A stretch of DNA of 54,945 nt, taken from the NCBI RefSeq assembly GCF_000426245.1, contig NZ_AUEZ01000060.1:1-54945 (forward strand). Reading direction: 5' to 3'. A program made the translations under genes and the position numbers. Positions 19,263-27,702 of this stretch are shown piece after piece. The notes under the pieces are model-generated. The model was not told the DNA's origin. It ran no database searches and was given only the letters and a program-made list of their open reading frames with translations. This DNA is from Bradyrhizobium sp. Ai1a-2. GTDB taxonomy: Bacteria > Pseudomonadota > Alphaproteobacteria > Rhizobiales > Xanthobacteraceae. How positions within the stretch are numbered: the first letter of the stretch is position 1; the number at the start of each line of letters is the position of its first letter.

Positions 19263-19332
19263 GTACCTTCGGGCGCCAAGTGCGTTATCGGACACGGAAC
19301 CGGCGGCATCGGTCGCAGAAGTCGCTCTCGCT

Positions 19333-22300
19333 TTACCATTCGAATCGCGTGCCGACCCCGACGGATGTCGAGCCCTTCGCATCGACATCCGACTCGACGC
19401 GGATGTGGCGCGTCACGTCGACATTGGCCGACACTCCTGACTGGCCGGGGCTCGCACCCGTCCGCACACCCACACTCAGCCTGTCGCCGATCGCGCGCGA
19501 CGCGCCGACCATCGGGCCACCCGCCCCGGCGCCCACGTCCAGATTGTCGACCCCGAGCGAACGGCGCATGCGGTCCACGGTCCCCTCGCCACCGCTTGCG
19601 AACTGAGCCGCCGCCCCTGCGAGCTGCAGGGCCTGCGAGCTCGTTAGGCTGCCCGAGGCTTTCTGGAAGAGGATACGCGACAGGATCTCGTCCTGCGGCA
19701 ACTCGGGTTGCGAGTGGAAGGCAAACACCGGCGCGGCTGCAGGTCCCGAAATTCCGACCTGTGCAGTGATATCGGAGGCCTTTAGCTCTGCCGCGAAATC
19801 GAGCTCGGGCGCGAGATCTCCGTTGAAGGAGAGATTGCCCTTGGTGAAGGTCAACGTCTTTCCGAGCACCACCAACTGACCCTGGTAGAGCGAGAAGGCG
19901 CCCTTCGGCACCGGACTGTTGGTCGTACCGCCCACGCGAACGGAGCCGCCGAGTTCCGCAGTCACTCCGCGACCATGGATGAAGACATGGTTCGGCGCCG
20001 AGACCGTCACGTCGAGCGCGGCGTTGAAGAGCGCCGGGCGCCCCTTGTCGCCCTTCAACGCCTCGACCTTGCGCACAGCCGCGAGCCGGGCAGCCGCTTG
20101 GCCAGAGGCGTTCACATGGTTGATGCCGTCGATCGGCTTGAGCGTCGAAGGCAGGCGATCCGGAATATCGACATTGACACGGGTCAAGTCGATGCGACCG
20201 GCGATCCGCGGATCGCGTGCCAGGGCGCCTGTAACGTCGATAGCGAGATTGGCCTGAGCGGTCGCGAGCGCGCTGGCGGCGAGAGTCGCCTGTTGCCCAC
20301 GGATCGAGACCGTACCTGGGAAGCCTGCATCCGGGGCAACCCGCACCTGGCCGGCACCAGACAACGTGCCGCCGTTGGGCGTCACCGCGGCCAGGCGCTC
20401 CACGACGATACGCTCTCCTTCGGCGGCGATTTTCGCCTCGATGTTATCGAGGCGTGTGCCGAGCAGGCTGTCGCGGAAGGCACCTCCGCTCAAGGTGGCG
20501 ACCCCGCCGATCTGGGGCTTGGCTCGCGTGCCGCCGATACGGGCATCGAGCGCGACGGTGCCGGACACCGTGCGGCCGGAGGCGGACAGCGCGGCATTGG
20601 CGACAGCAGCATCGACACGGCCCTTCGCGGTCAGCGCGATAGGACCCGCAGCGTCGAGCGGCACTGTGCCCGACGTCGTGATCGCGCCGGCCTTTCCCGC
20701 GGCAACTGTGGTGTTCAGGCTCGCGCGGCTTCCGTCGAGCCACCCCTCCGCGGCGACGTCGATCGGCGGCAGGCCCGCGCTCCTGGTCTGCGGCGCCGTG
20801 AGTTGCTTCACGGCCACCTTGTACTGGCCCACCGGCGCGCTCGCGGAGCCGGCGATCGTGGCCGAGGCGTTGAGGGTCCCGGCGAGACCCAAACCCGGCA
20901 TAGCGACATCGGCCTCGCCGAGCGGGATCGCGCTTGCCACGGCCTTGAGGTCAAGCGCCTTACCGGCCTTGCCGTCGACCGTGAAACGGCCACTTCCAAT
21001 CCCGAGGGCGAGATGCTCGATCAGCACCGTGCCATCGTCGAACGTAAAGCTCGCCGGCCCCTGCAGCGCGATCGCCTTGGCGCTGCGCCGTGCGCTGAAG
21101 CGGTTGAGATCGAACCGCGTCCGATCCCTCGATGCCAAAGTGCCTGCGGCATTGAGATCGAAGCCGGCAGCCTTGGCGGAGAAAACGATCGCGCTCCCAT
21201 CGGCGTTAGCTTTGGACGTCAGCGTGATGTTCGAGACGGTCTGACCGCCGAACGTGGCACCGTTGACCTGGGCATCCGCGTTCAGCACCGGACGGCTATA
21301 GAGATCGGCACCATCGGCACGCAGATCGAAGCTGCGGATGACCGCACCGGCAGCACGGATTCTCGTGCCCTTGCCCGCGAGACGGACGGATTGCTGACCG
21401 GCATCGGCCGAAGCGGCAACATCGAGTGAAGCCGAACCACCAAGTTCCGCAAGAGCGAGCGGCGAGAGGTCGGCGAGCGACCCCGCGGCAAAGCGAACTT
21501 GTCCGCGTGCCACATTCTGTGCGTCAACCGTACCTGCGCCCTTCAGCGAAACGGAGCCGATCTCGATGTCGAGGGTCTTTGCGTCCCATCCTGCAAAAGC
21601 GGGAACTCCACGACCGTCGCGATCCAGCGATCGGCGGCTCACCTGAACGATTCCGCGCGCTGGCTTGCCTTCGATGGAGCCATCGAGCTTGGCATCGATG
21701 GCACAGAGCCCGTTGATGTCGTTGACCGTTACGGCGAGCTTCAGATTCGGGATGGGGCTCCGCATGGCGGTGGCGCGATCCACCGAAGCCGCGAACGAAA
21801 CGCCGGGATGCGCGAGCCCGCCGGTCAGGCCGATGTCGAAAGTCCCTGTACCCGCGAGGCGAGCATCGGCCGCCGAGAGGTCGGGCAGATTCACATGTAC
21901 CGACAGGTCGCTCGACTCGCGGGTAACCGTTCCGTTAGCCCGAGCCGCAATGTGGGCTCCGTCGAGCGAAGCTCCACGGACCGTGTAGGCGTCGCGGCCG
22001 TCGGCGGAAAGATCGGCCGCCAGTGCGAGACGCGCCCCCGCGAGCCCATCCAGCGCCGCAAGTCCCGTCGCAAGCCTCTCACCGGTACCCGACAATCTGG
22101 CGTCAAAGCCGCCGCGCTGGAGGTCGGCGTCGAGATCGAGACCGAACGCCACAGAGCCCTTGAGCTTCAGCCCGGCAAGGTCGGCGAAGTGGCCGAGGTC
22201 AGGCAGCGTTCCGGTTGCACGGCCCTGCAACCGATCGGCGCTGACATCTCCTGTATAAGTGGCCTGAACCGTGGACGTGCCGATCTCAAACCGCTCGATC

Positions 22301-23679
22301 TTGGCGTGGCCGCCTAGATCCGTGTCGCCGTGGAGCAGGAGCGATGCGGTGCTGCCGATCGCTGCCGCCAGACTGGCGTCGCGCAGCGCGATGCCGGAGG
22401 CGCGCAGGTTCGCGTCCAGGATGATACGCGTTGCGGGATCGCCGGCCTCAGTACGCGGGGCGGCCGTGACGGAAGCGTCGAGCGTCTCGACGTCTCCGTC
22501 CGGCAGACGAGCACCCGACAGCGCGAGCTTGACCGAACCCGTGGGAGCCTTGAGGGGGCCGTTGACGCGCGCGTCGAAGACGAGGCTGCGGATAGAGCCC
22601 TGATCGGTTTCGGTCAGTTCACCGTTGCTTGGCAGGGCGCGGATAGAGGCCGCGAAATCCATCATCTTGTCGGCCCCGAGCAGACCCTTCGCATCGAGCC
22701 GCGCAAGATGGCTCGTGAGCGTCAGCCCATTCAGCGCAATGCTTCCATCGTCGCCGATACGCGTCATGCTCTCGAGATTGGTTTCTCCAGCGAAGACCGG
22801 CGCGGCAATCGCCGGCAGCAACGGCCCGAGATGGCTGGAAAGCCGGGTTGCGAGTACGCGGCCGCTCCTTTCCCGATCAAGCGTGATCGTGCCGGTCGCG
22901 TCGATCGTGGGGCCGGCCTGCAACTTCAGGGCACCACGAAAGTTGTCGAGCGTGCCCCGGCCGCCCAGCGCGAACGTAACGGGCGGCTCGCCCGGCAGAT
23001 GGCCGAGCTTCGACATGAGCCCGTGCGCGGGCTCGTCGAGCGTGACGTTGAGCGTGAGTGCATTTCCCTGCGGAACGTAGGCGAGAGCGGCCTTGAAGTG
23101 TCCTGGAAAATCCTTGCGGGTGGCATCGAGATTGAAGACGAGCCCTTCAGCGGGCGAGCCCAACTCGGTATTGCCGGTCGCCGTGACGCTCAGAGCCTCG
23201 CCCAGAATGGACTGCCCCAGCGTCAGGGCGTGCAGGTCGAACGCCTTCACCTGCACCTTCACCGGAAGATCGGGCAGGATCGGCTGATCGGATTGCGCGG
23301 CCGGCTGATCGGACGGCAGCGGCTTTCGCCTGACCTCAAGCGTACCGATCTCGAGACGATCGATCTCCAGTCGCCCCAGCAGCAGTGCGCTCCGTCGCCA
23401 GACGAGGCGCGCCTTGTCGAGCGCCAGCCAGACGCCCTCCTTGTCGGTGATGGTGACGTCGCGGACCGTGGCATCTGAGGACAAGACTCCATCAACAGCA
23501 CCGACATGGACCTCGGTCGCCGACGTCGAGAGCGACCGCGAGATGAGGCTGGCAAGCACGTCCTGCTGGTTCTCCCCGCTTTCGCTCGCCATTCCGTAGA
23601 GAACGATGCCAAGCACCGCGACACCGACAAGGCCCAAGGCGGCGACGGCGGAACAGATGATGAGCGGCCGTATGCGCAT
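19333..23679 (-). CDS. tamB: Translocation and assembly module protein TamB
   Basis: 1,448 residues. A single N-terminal anchor (ICSAVAALGLVGVAVLGIVL, about 8-27) is followed by a very long beta-rich AsmA/TamB-type repeat chain and ends in the DUF490 region (about 1,080-1,448: VLGKTLTFTKGNLSFNG, LPQDEILSRILFQK, final GVGTRFEW). It spans the periplasm and works with TamA in outer-membrane biogenesis, as a conduit for lipids or for assembly of some surface proteins. Length is in the normal range. Its ATG overlaps the TGA of tamA by one base (TGATG), so translation is coupled. Confidence 0.93.
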   Translation of the reverse strand: MRIRPLIICSAVAALGLVGVAVLGIVLYGMASESGENQQDVLASLISRSLSTSATEVHVGAVDGVLSSDATVRDVTITDKEGVWLALDKARLVWRRSALLLGRLEIDRLEIGTLEVRRKPLPSDQPAAQSDQPILPDLPVKVQVKAFDLHALTLGQSILGEALSVTATGNTELGSPAEGLVFNLDATRKDFPGHFKAALAYVPQGNALTLNVTLDEPAHGLMSKLGHLPGEPPVTFALGGRGTLDNFRGALKLQAGPTIDATGTITLDRERSGRVLATRLSSHLGPLLPAIAAPVFAGETNLESMTRIGDDGSIALNGLTLTSHLARLDAKGLLGADKMMDFAASIRALPSNGELTETDQGSIRSLVFDARVNGPLKAPTGSVKLALSGARLPDGDVETLDASVTAAPRTEAGDPATRIILDANLRASGIALRDASLAAAIGSTASLLLHGDTDLGGHAKIERFEIGTSTVQATYTGDVSADRLQGRATGTLPDLGHFADLAGLKLKGSVAFGLDLDADLQRGGFDARLSGTGERLATGLAALDGLAGARLALAADLSADGRDAYTVRGASLDGAHIAARANGTVTRESSDLSVHVNLPDLSAADARLAGTGTFDIGLTGGLAHPGVSFAASVDRATAMRSPIPNLKLAVTVNDINGLCAIDAKLDGSIEGKPARGIVQVSRRSLDRDGRGVPAFAGWDAKTLDIEIGSVSLKGAGTVDAQNVARGQVRFAAGSLADLSPLALAELGGSASLDVAASADAGQQSVRLAGKGTRIRAAGAVIRSFDLRADGADLYSRPVLNADAQVNGATFGGQTVSNITLTSKANADGSAIVFSAKAAGFDLNAAGTLASRDRTRFDLNRFSARRSAKAIALQGPASFTFDDGTVLIEHLALGIGSGRFTVDGKAGKALDLKAVASAIPLGEADVAMPGLGLAGTLNASATIAGSASAPVGQYKVAVKQLTAPQTRSAGLPPIDVAAEGWLDGSRASLNTTVAAGKAGAITTSGTVPLDAAGPIALTAKGRVDAAVANAALSASGRTVSGTVALDARIGGTRAKPQIGGVATLSGGAFRDSLLGTRLDNIEAKIAAEGERIVVERLAAVTPNGGTLSGAGQVRVAPDAGFPGTVSIRGQQATLAASALATAQANLAIDVTGALARDPRIAGRIDLTRVNVDIPDRLPSTLKPIDGINHVNASGQAAARLAAVRKVEALKGDKGRPALFNAALDVTVSAPNHVFIHGRGVTAELGGSVRVGGTTNSPVPKGAFSLYQGQLVVLGKTLTFTKGNLSFNGDLAPELDFAAELKASDITAQVGISGPAAAPVFAFHSQPELPQDEILSRILFQKASGSLTSSQALQLAGAAAQFASGGEGTVDRMRRSLGVDNLDVGAGAGGPMVGASRAIGDRLSVGVRTGASPGQSGVSANVDVTRHIRVESDVDAKGSTSVGVGTRFEW

Positions 23680-25703
23680 CAGAACGCTTGCCCAATGCTG
23701 ACATAGATCGCGTAGCGGCTGTCGCCGCGGCGGGGATTCAGCGGTGTTGCCACATCGAGGCGGATCGGGCCGACCGGCGTGAGGTAACGCAGGCCGAGCC
23801 CCGCCCCGTAGCCGACATAGTCGTTGAAGCCCGGCAGGGATGAGCTCGACGCGGTGCCAAAGTCGAAGAACGGCACAAGGCCGATGGTGGGCGTGATCCT
23901 TACCCGCACTTCGGCGGAGCCTTCGATCAGGCTGCGGCCGCCGGTGATCTGACCGAACAGCATCGGCGAGATGGTGTTGAAGCCGTAGCCACGTACGGAT
24001 CCACCGCCGCCCGCGAAGAATCGGTGAGCGTCCGGAATGTCGGCGAGCGGCGCACCCGCAAGCGAGCCCGCGGCCAACCGGCCTGCCAGCACGTAGTCGG
24101 CCTGCTCGTCCAGCGCATAGTAGGCCGAGCCCGCGACCCGCCCTTCGAAGAGATCGATCGTGGAACCCATCAGCTTCGGATAGGCATTGACGGTCGCCGA
24201 GAGGCGCACACCGCGCGTGGGGTCGAGCGGATTGTCGGTGGTGTCGTAGCGGCCGGTTGCGGTGAAGCCGATCAACGTCGCATCGACCCGCCCCAGCACG
24301 TCCTCTGATCTCGATTGCTCGACCTGAAGTCCGGCCTGCAACGAAGCCGTCTCGGAAAAGCGATGGATCACGCCGAACGTGCCGCGCACCGTATCGTCGG
24401 CGTAACCGCCGAGGTCGTTGTTGCCGACGCGTTCGCGGAACGCGGTGGCCTCGATCAGAAGATCGTTGGCCGTGCCGAACAAGCCCGGCTTGATGAAGGT
24501 TCCGGTAAATCGCGCGCCAAAATCCGAAGCACGGAGATTGCTGAAACCGTTGAAGGAAGTGCCATCGATCCGCTGCAACAGCGAGGCGCCCGCTTCGAGC
24601 CGCAGGCGCTCGCCGCCGCCAAATATGTTCCGATCCTCATAATAGCCTGCAATGCCTGGACCATCGACCGTCGAATATTTCGCCGAGAGGCCGGCTGCGT
24701 GCCTGGGCCTTTCGGTCAGATCGATGAAGACCGGTAAATTCCCATTGGCGTCGAGCTTGTCGGCCTCGCGGATGCGAATTCCTCCGACGGCCGGGATCTT
24801 GGCGATCGAGGTTTTCGTCAAGGCGAGCCGCTCGGGCGAATAAGGCTCCCCTTCCCTCAGGTGGACATGCGTGGCCACCATCCTCGGGTCGACATCTCCG
24901 CCCAAAATCGCCACGGCGCCGATGCCGGCCCTGGGGCCTGCCTCGACCCGCAGCCTAAAGTCCATCGCGGCGGCCGCGTGATCGACGGTGGCCTTGACGT
25001 CGGTGATCTTTGCGAGCGGATGTCCGTTGCTGCGGAACCAGTCAACGAGTTTCACCTGCGCGGCGCGCAGGTCGGCCGAGATAGCCGGATCGCCGGGTTT
25101 CAGCGCAAAGGCGCTGCGTGGCAATCCACGCGGCGCTTGGTCGCGCGAGTAGTCGACATCGACGGTGCGCAGCTTGAACAACGGGCCGAGTCGCGCAGCA
25201 ACCTTGATGGGAACGACCGTCCGATTGCGAAAGGTGTCGGCCCGACGCGCTGCAGCGGCGAGTCCGGTCTCATCGAGCGATACTGGAACTCCATCCACCG
25301 TTACATCGATCTGAGCGTTGTAATAACCAAGCCCCCAAAGGGCATCGAGCAGCGGATTGATATCAGCCTGAAGCCGGCGCACGAGATCTTCGCCATCCGG
25401 CGGAGGTTCCTGTCGAAGGCGATGAGTGCCGGAAGCGTCGCGCAATGCCTGCTCGGCATCGCTATCGTGCTTCCCATCTGTTGTCTTGGCTTCGATCTCC
25501 ACGCGGTAGGATAGCGTCGTGGCGCTAACCGGCGGTGGATCGTCGGAACCGAACAAGCCAAAGAAATCGAGCGCACAAGCCTGCTCGCACAGCGACCAAC
25601 CGACGACGGCGACACAACCCGAACGGAGAATGCATCGCGCCGCAGCGAGAAAATGCCTTTGCCTTGCCCGCCACAGCAAAGGCGGCAGGCATCGTCGCAC
25701 CAC
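23679..25703 (-). CDS. tamA: Outer-membrane assembly factor TamA (Omp85 family)
   Basis: About 674 residues from the GTG at 25703. A signal-like segment (CVAVVGWSLCEQACA) is followed by periplasmic POTRA domains (up to about residue 320; LWGLGYYNAQIDVTVDGVP marks a POTRA) and a C-terminal 16-strand barrel with RGYGFNTISP and the end block GPIRLDVATPLNPRR…IGQAF, closing in Phe as Omp85 proteins do. The frame is open upstream to an ATG at 25805, but that adds residues unlike a signal sequence, so the start is uncertain. It forms an operon with tamB. It is the only Omp85-type porter in the window; its three-POTRA size and sequence fit TamA rather than TpsB. Confidence 0.9.
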   Translation of the reverse strand: MVRRCLPPLLWRARQRHFLAAARCILRSGCVAVVGWSLCEQACALDFFGLFGSDDPPPVSATTLSYRVEIEAKTTDGKHDSDAEQALRDASGTHRLRQEPPPDGEDLVRRLQADINPLLDALWGLGYYNAQIDVTVDGVPVSLDETGLAAAARRADTFRNRTVVPIKVAARLGPLFKLRTVDVDYSRDQAPRGLPRSAFALKPGDPAISADLRAAQVKLVDWFRSNGHPLAKITDVKATVDHAAAAMDFRLRVEAGPRAGIGAVAILGGDVDPRMVATHVHLREGEPYSPERLALTKTSIAKIPAVGGIRIREADKLDANGNLPVFIDLTERPRHAAGLSAKYSTVDGPGIAGYYEDRNIFGGGERLRLEAGASLLQRIDGTSFNGFSNLRASDFGARFTGTFIKPGLFGTANDLLIEATAFRERVGNNDLGGYADDTVRGTFGVIHRFSETASLQAGLQVEQSRSEDVLGRVDATLIGFTATGRYDTTDNPLDPTRGVRLSATVNAYPKLMGSTIDLFEGRVAGSAYYALDEQADYVLAGRLAAGSLAGAPLADIPDAHRFFAGGGGSVRGYGFNTISPMLFGQITGGRSLIEGSAEVRVRITPTIGLVPFFDFGTASSSSLPGFNDYVGYGAGLGLRYLTPVGPIRLDVATPLNPRRGDSRYAIYVSIGQAF

Positions 25704-25805
25704 GATTTGCTTGATTGTTCCGCTCCGTGCTCGCCTATTGATACAATCCGAGTTTCTGCAACTCAGAGGCAGCGATCCCCTGTCTCCGCAGTCAACAGGC
25801 ACCAC

Positions 25806-26367
25806 ACGCGAAATTGATAGACATCATGATGGACAATGTAGGGCATCAAAAAAAATCGCTTTCGTGATCTTCTATTTCTCGAACAAGACCACGACGTTCA
25901 AAAAAAGAGCCACGAAAAACTGCTCTGCAAACTGGGGGCCCATCCGAAGAGTACAGCGCGCGACTCTTTACCATTGTGGCGTTTGGACGGCGTTCCCGGG
26001 AACGAGTTCTCCCGGAACTTCTTTCGACGGGGAACATCCACATCGAAACCATAATCAGGAAATTTCAAAGGCGTGACTCCCGGCGGCCACCCCTTGAGTA
26101 GCTGCGGAGCAGCCGTGGCAAACTCAAGCACCTCTATCCAGTGCTGCACTTCCCCAAAGGCATCCCGGCTATCGCCACCAGGATGCGCGAGCTATTTCGA
26201 TCATGACGAGTTCGTGCTCTTCGCGCTCGTCTCAGACCATCGACGTCGCTGTGCCGCTTTCGTGCATCCGCAGCCACGCTAGCAGAGTACGCGCCAAATG
26301 CGCGGTCCCCAGTCAGCGAGCCGCTACAACTTTAGGTGCCGTCGCAGGGAGCAGGTCGGTCACGGCA
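25806..26367. other. Intergenic region upstream of tamA without a recognised gene
   Basis: This stretch is noticeably less GC-rich than its surroundings and has several A-runs (for example near 25850 and 25898-25915). Short open frames exist on both strands, one of 83 codons on the minus strand at 25898-26149, but none resembles a family I know. The tamA promoter presumably lies here. No clear operator or terminator can be named. Confidence 0.4.
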
Positions 26368-27168
26368 TTAGCGCGCTGACCATGGCCAGGCGAACGACGG
26401 TTGCGGTTTTCCGGCTTGCGCTCTTGCCGGGGTTGGCCCTGGCTTTGGCGCCTGGGCAACACTGGCCGACCGCCGCGGACGCGGCAGTGGTATTTCGGGC
26501 ATGACCTTTGGCTCTTCGGGGCTCACCTTTGACTCTTCAGACGTCACCTTTGGCGCTGAAGCGTTGGCGATGACGCGGGCGAGTTGTTCCTGGCTCGCGT
26601 TAAGGCGCTCGGTGAGCGTCTGGTTTTCGCGCGCCATCTGGATCTGGATCGCCTTGATCTCGTCGATGGTGCTGTTGTTACGCGCCGTTTCTTCCTGGCT
26701 CGCCTTGAGTTGGCTCACGACATTTTCATTGTCGCGGACCAGTTGTTCTTGCCTCAACTTAAGCTGTTCGACATCTTGCCTCAAGGCAGCGAGATCACGC
26801 GTCATCGGCTGGAGCTGCTGCGCGAAGTCGGAAGATAGGGCGACGGAAGACGGCACGACTGCTTCCGGCAGGGCCTGTGTCGGAGGTGCTGCGTCCGAGG
26901 GAGCCATCGTCGCCGTATGAGCGGAGGACGACCACCGCCAAGCAGCAGCACAAACGGATACTGCAACCAGAGAGCAGACGAAAGCCAGGTAGCGCCAATT
27001 CGCTAATTCCAGGTAGCGCCAATTCGCTAATTGATGAACCGTTGCCAGTGGCGCGCGAGATGTCTTCATGCTGGTCGGCGGGGCCGAAGGACCGATCTCC
27101 GCTTCGCGCGCCAGGTTCGAAAGCTGCTCCGCGATCTGCCGTTCCGCAAGCTCCAGCGTCGAATCCAT
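26368..27168 (-). CDS. Membrane-anchored coiled-coil protein, function unknown
   Basis: About 266 residues from the ATG at 27168 (MDSTLELAERQIAEQL); an upstream in-frame ATG at 27198 adds ten residues. One membrane segment (YLAFVCSLVAVSVCAAAW, about 62-79) follows a cytoplasmic N-terminus. After it comes a Pro/Ala stretch and a long coiled coil (about 115-205, ALRQDVEQLKLRQEQLV, SQLKASQEE), then a Pro/Lys/Ala-rich tail ending PWSAR. Such proteins are common in Bradyrhizobium relatives; no function is established. A perfect 24-base tandem duplication (26985-27032) doubles the residues ELANWRYL just before the membrane segment. Confidence 0.75.
   Translation of the reverse strand: MDSTLELAERQIAEQLSNLAREAEIGPSAPPTSMKTSRAPLATVHQLANWRYLELANWRYLAFVCSLVAVSVCAAAWRWSSSAHTATMAPSDAAPPTQALPEAVVPSSVALSSDFAQQLQPMTRDLAALRQDVEQLKLRQEQLVRDNENVVSQLKASQEETARNNSTIDEIKAIQIQMARENQTLTERLNASQEQLARVIANASAPKVTSEESKVSPEEPKVMPEIPLPRPRRSASVAQAPKPGPTPARAQAGKPQPSFAWPWSAR
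26985..27032. repeat. Perfect 24-bp tandem duplication inside the coiled-coil gene
   Basis: The unit CCAGGTAGCGCCAATTCGCT plus AATT occurs twice head to tail (26985-27008 and 27009-27032) without mismatch. Being a multiple of three, it keeps the frame and adds eight residues beside the membrane segment. Perfect identity suggests a recent slippage event. Confidence 0.95.
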
Positions 27169-27198
27169 TTGGTGCTCCGTATCCAAATACAATTGCAC

Positions 27199-27702
27199 CC
27201 GCCTGAGAGCGATCCGCGCATCTGCGCTACGTCAACCTAACGATCAACGGGGCGTAGACGGTTTTTGAACCTACGAGCGTTCCCAGGGATGGGCATGCAG
27301 TCTGCATGTCACGTTCGTCTTTTTACCAGCTCGCCCCAAAACTGTAACTATGTTCACGGCCGAAACTACGGAAATGAACCTGACCCTTCACGACGGTGCC
27401 GCGTGGCTTCGACTTGGTGCCCCGGTCACCCCTGAATTCGGTCCAGATCCCGACCTTCCAACGGAGTATGGAGGAGCTCATGACCGAAAGGCATTTGAAA
27501 CATTCTCTTTAGGATTGGGAGCTTCGGTCCTCCAAACCAATGACGACCGGTTCGATTCCGGCTACCCGCTGCAATCTCTCTCAAATAAGGCCATCGTAGC
27601 CCCGCAAAAATAGCTACTGACAACGCGGAAGATCCGTCGCCTCGTTAGAGAAAGGTAGGCAGGATGGGAACGAAGTCCATCGCAATCGCGTGGGAAGACT
27701 TA
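27199..27702. other. Intergenic region holding the tRNA-like half
   Basis: Apart from the tRNA-like half at 27524-27570 and the ribosome site of the WD40 gene (GGAAGA, 27692-27697), I see no gene. An 87-codon open frame at 27350-27613 overlaps the tRNA-like sequence and has no ribosome site or family resemblance. Confidence 0.5.
27524..27570 (+). other. tRNA-like 3' half (possible tRNA-Gly remnant or attachment site)
   Basis: The sequence folds like the 3' half of a tRNA: an imperfect anticodon stem (27524-27528 with 27536-27540) around the seven-base loop CCTCCAA with TCC at the anticodon positions, a five-base variable loop, a T-arm (ACCGG TTCGATT CCGGC, four of five pairs) and the acceptor strand TACCCGC followed by T. 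A D-arm-like segment precedes it, but no GCGGGTA 5' acceptor strand is seen and C stands where U33 should be, so it is not a working tRNA. Such halves often mark integration sites of genomic islands. Confidence 0.4.

Noticed and set aside
19975..23478. Plus-strand frames of up to 484 codons opposite tamB
   Set aside because: Antisense shadows of a gene with clear TamB domains.
23679..25703. The Omp85 protein as TpsB partner of the adhesin
   Set aside because: Its size, POTRA content and coupling to tamB fit TamA; no TpsB-type features were seen. Kept only as a speculative functional link.
25898..26149. 83-codon minus-strand frame upstream of tamA
   Set aside because: Composition is not impossible for a protein, but no start signal or family resemblance supports it.
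27350..27613. 87-codon frame upstream of the WD40 gene
   Set aside because: Overlaps the tRNA-like half, lacks a ribosome site and looks like no protein family.
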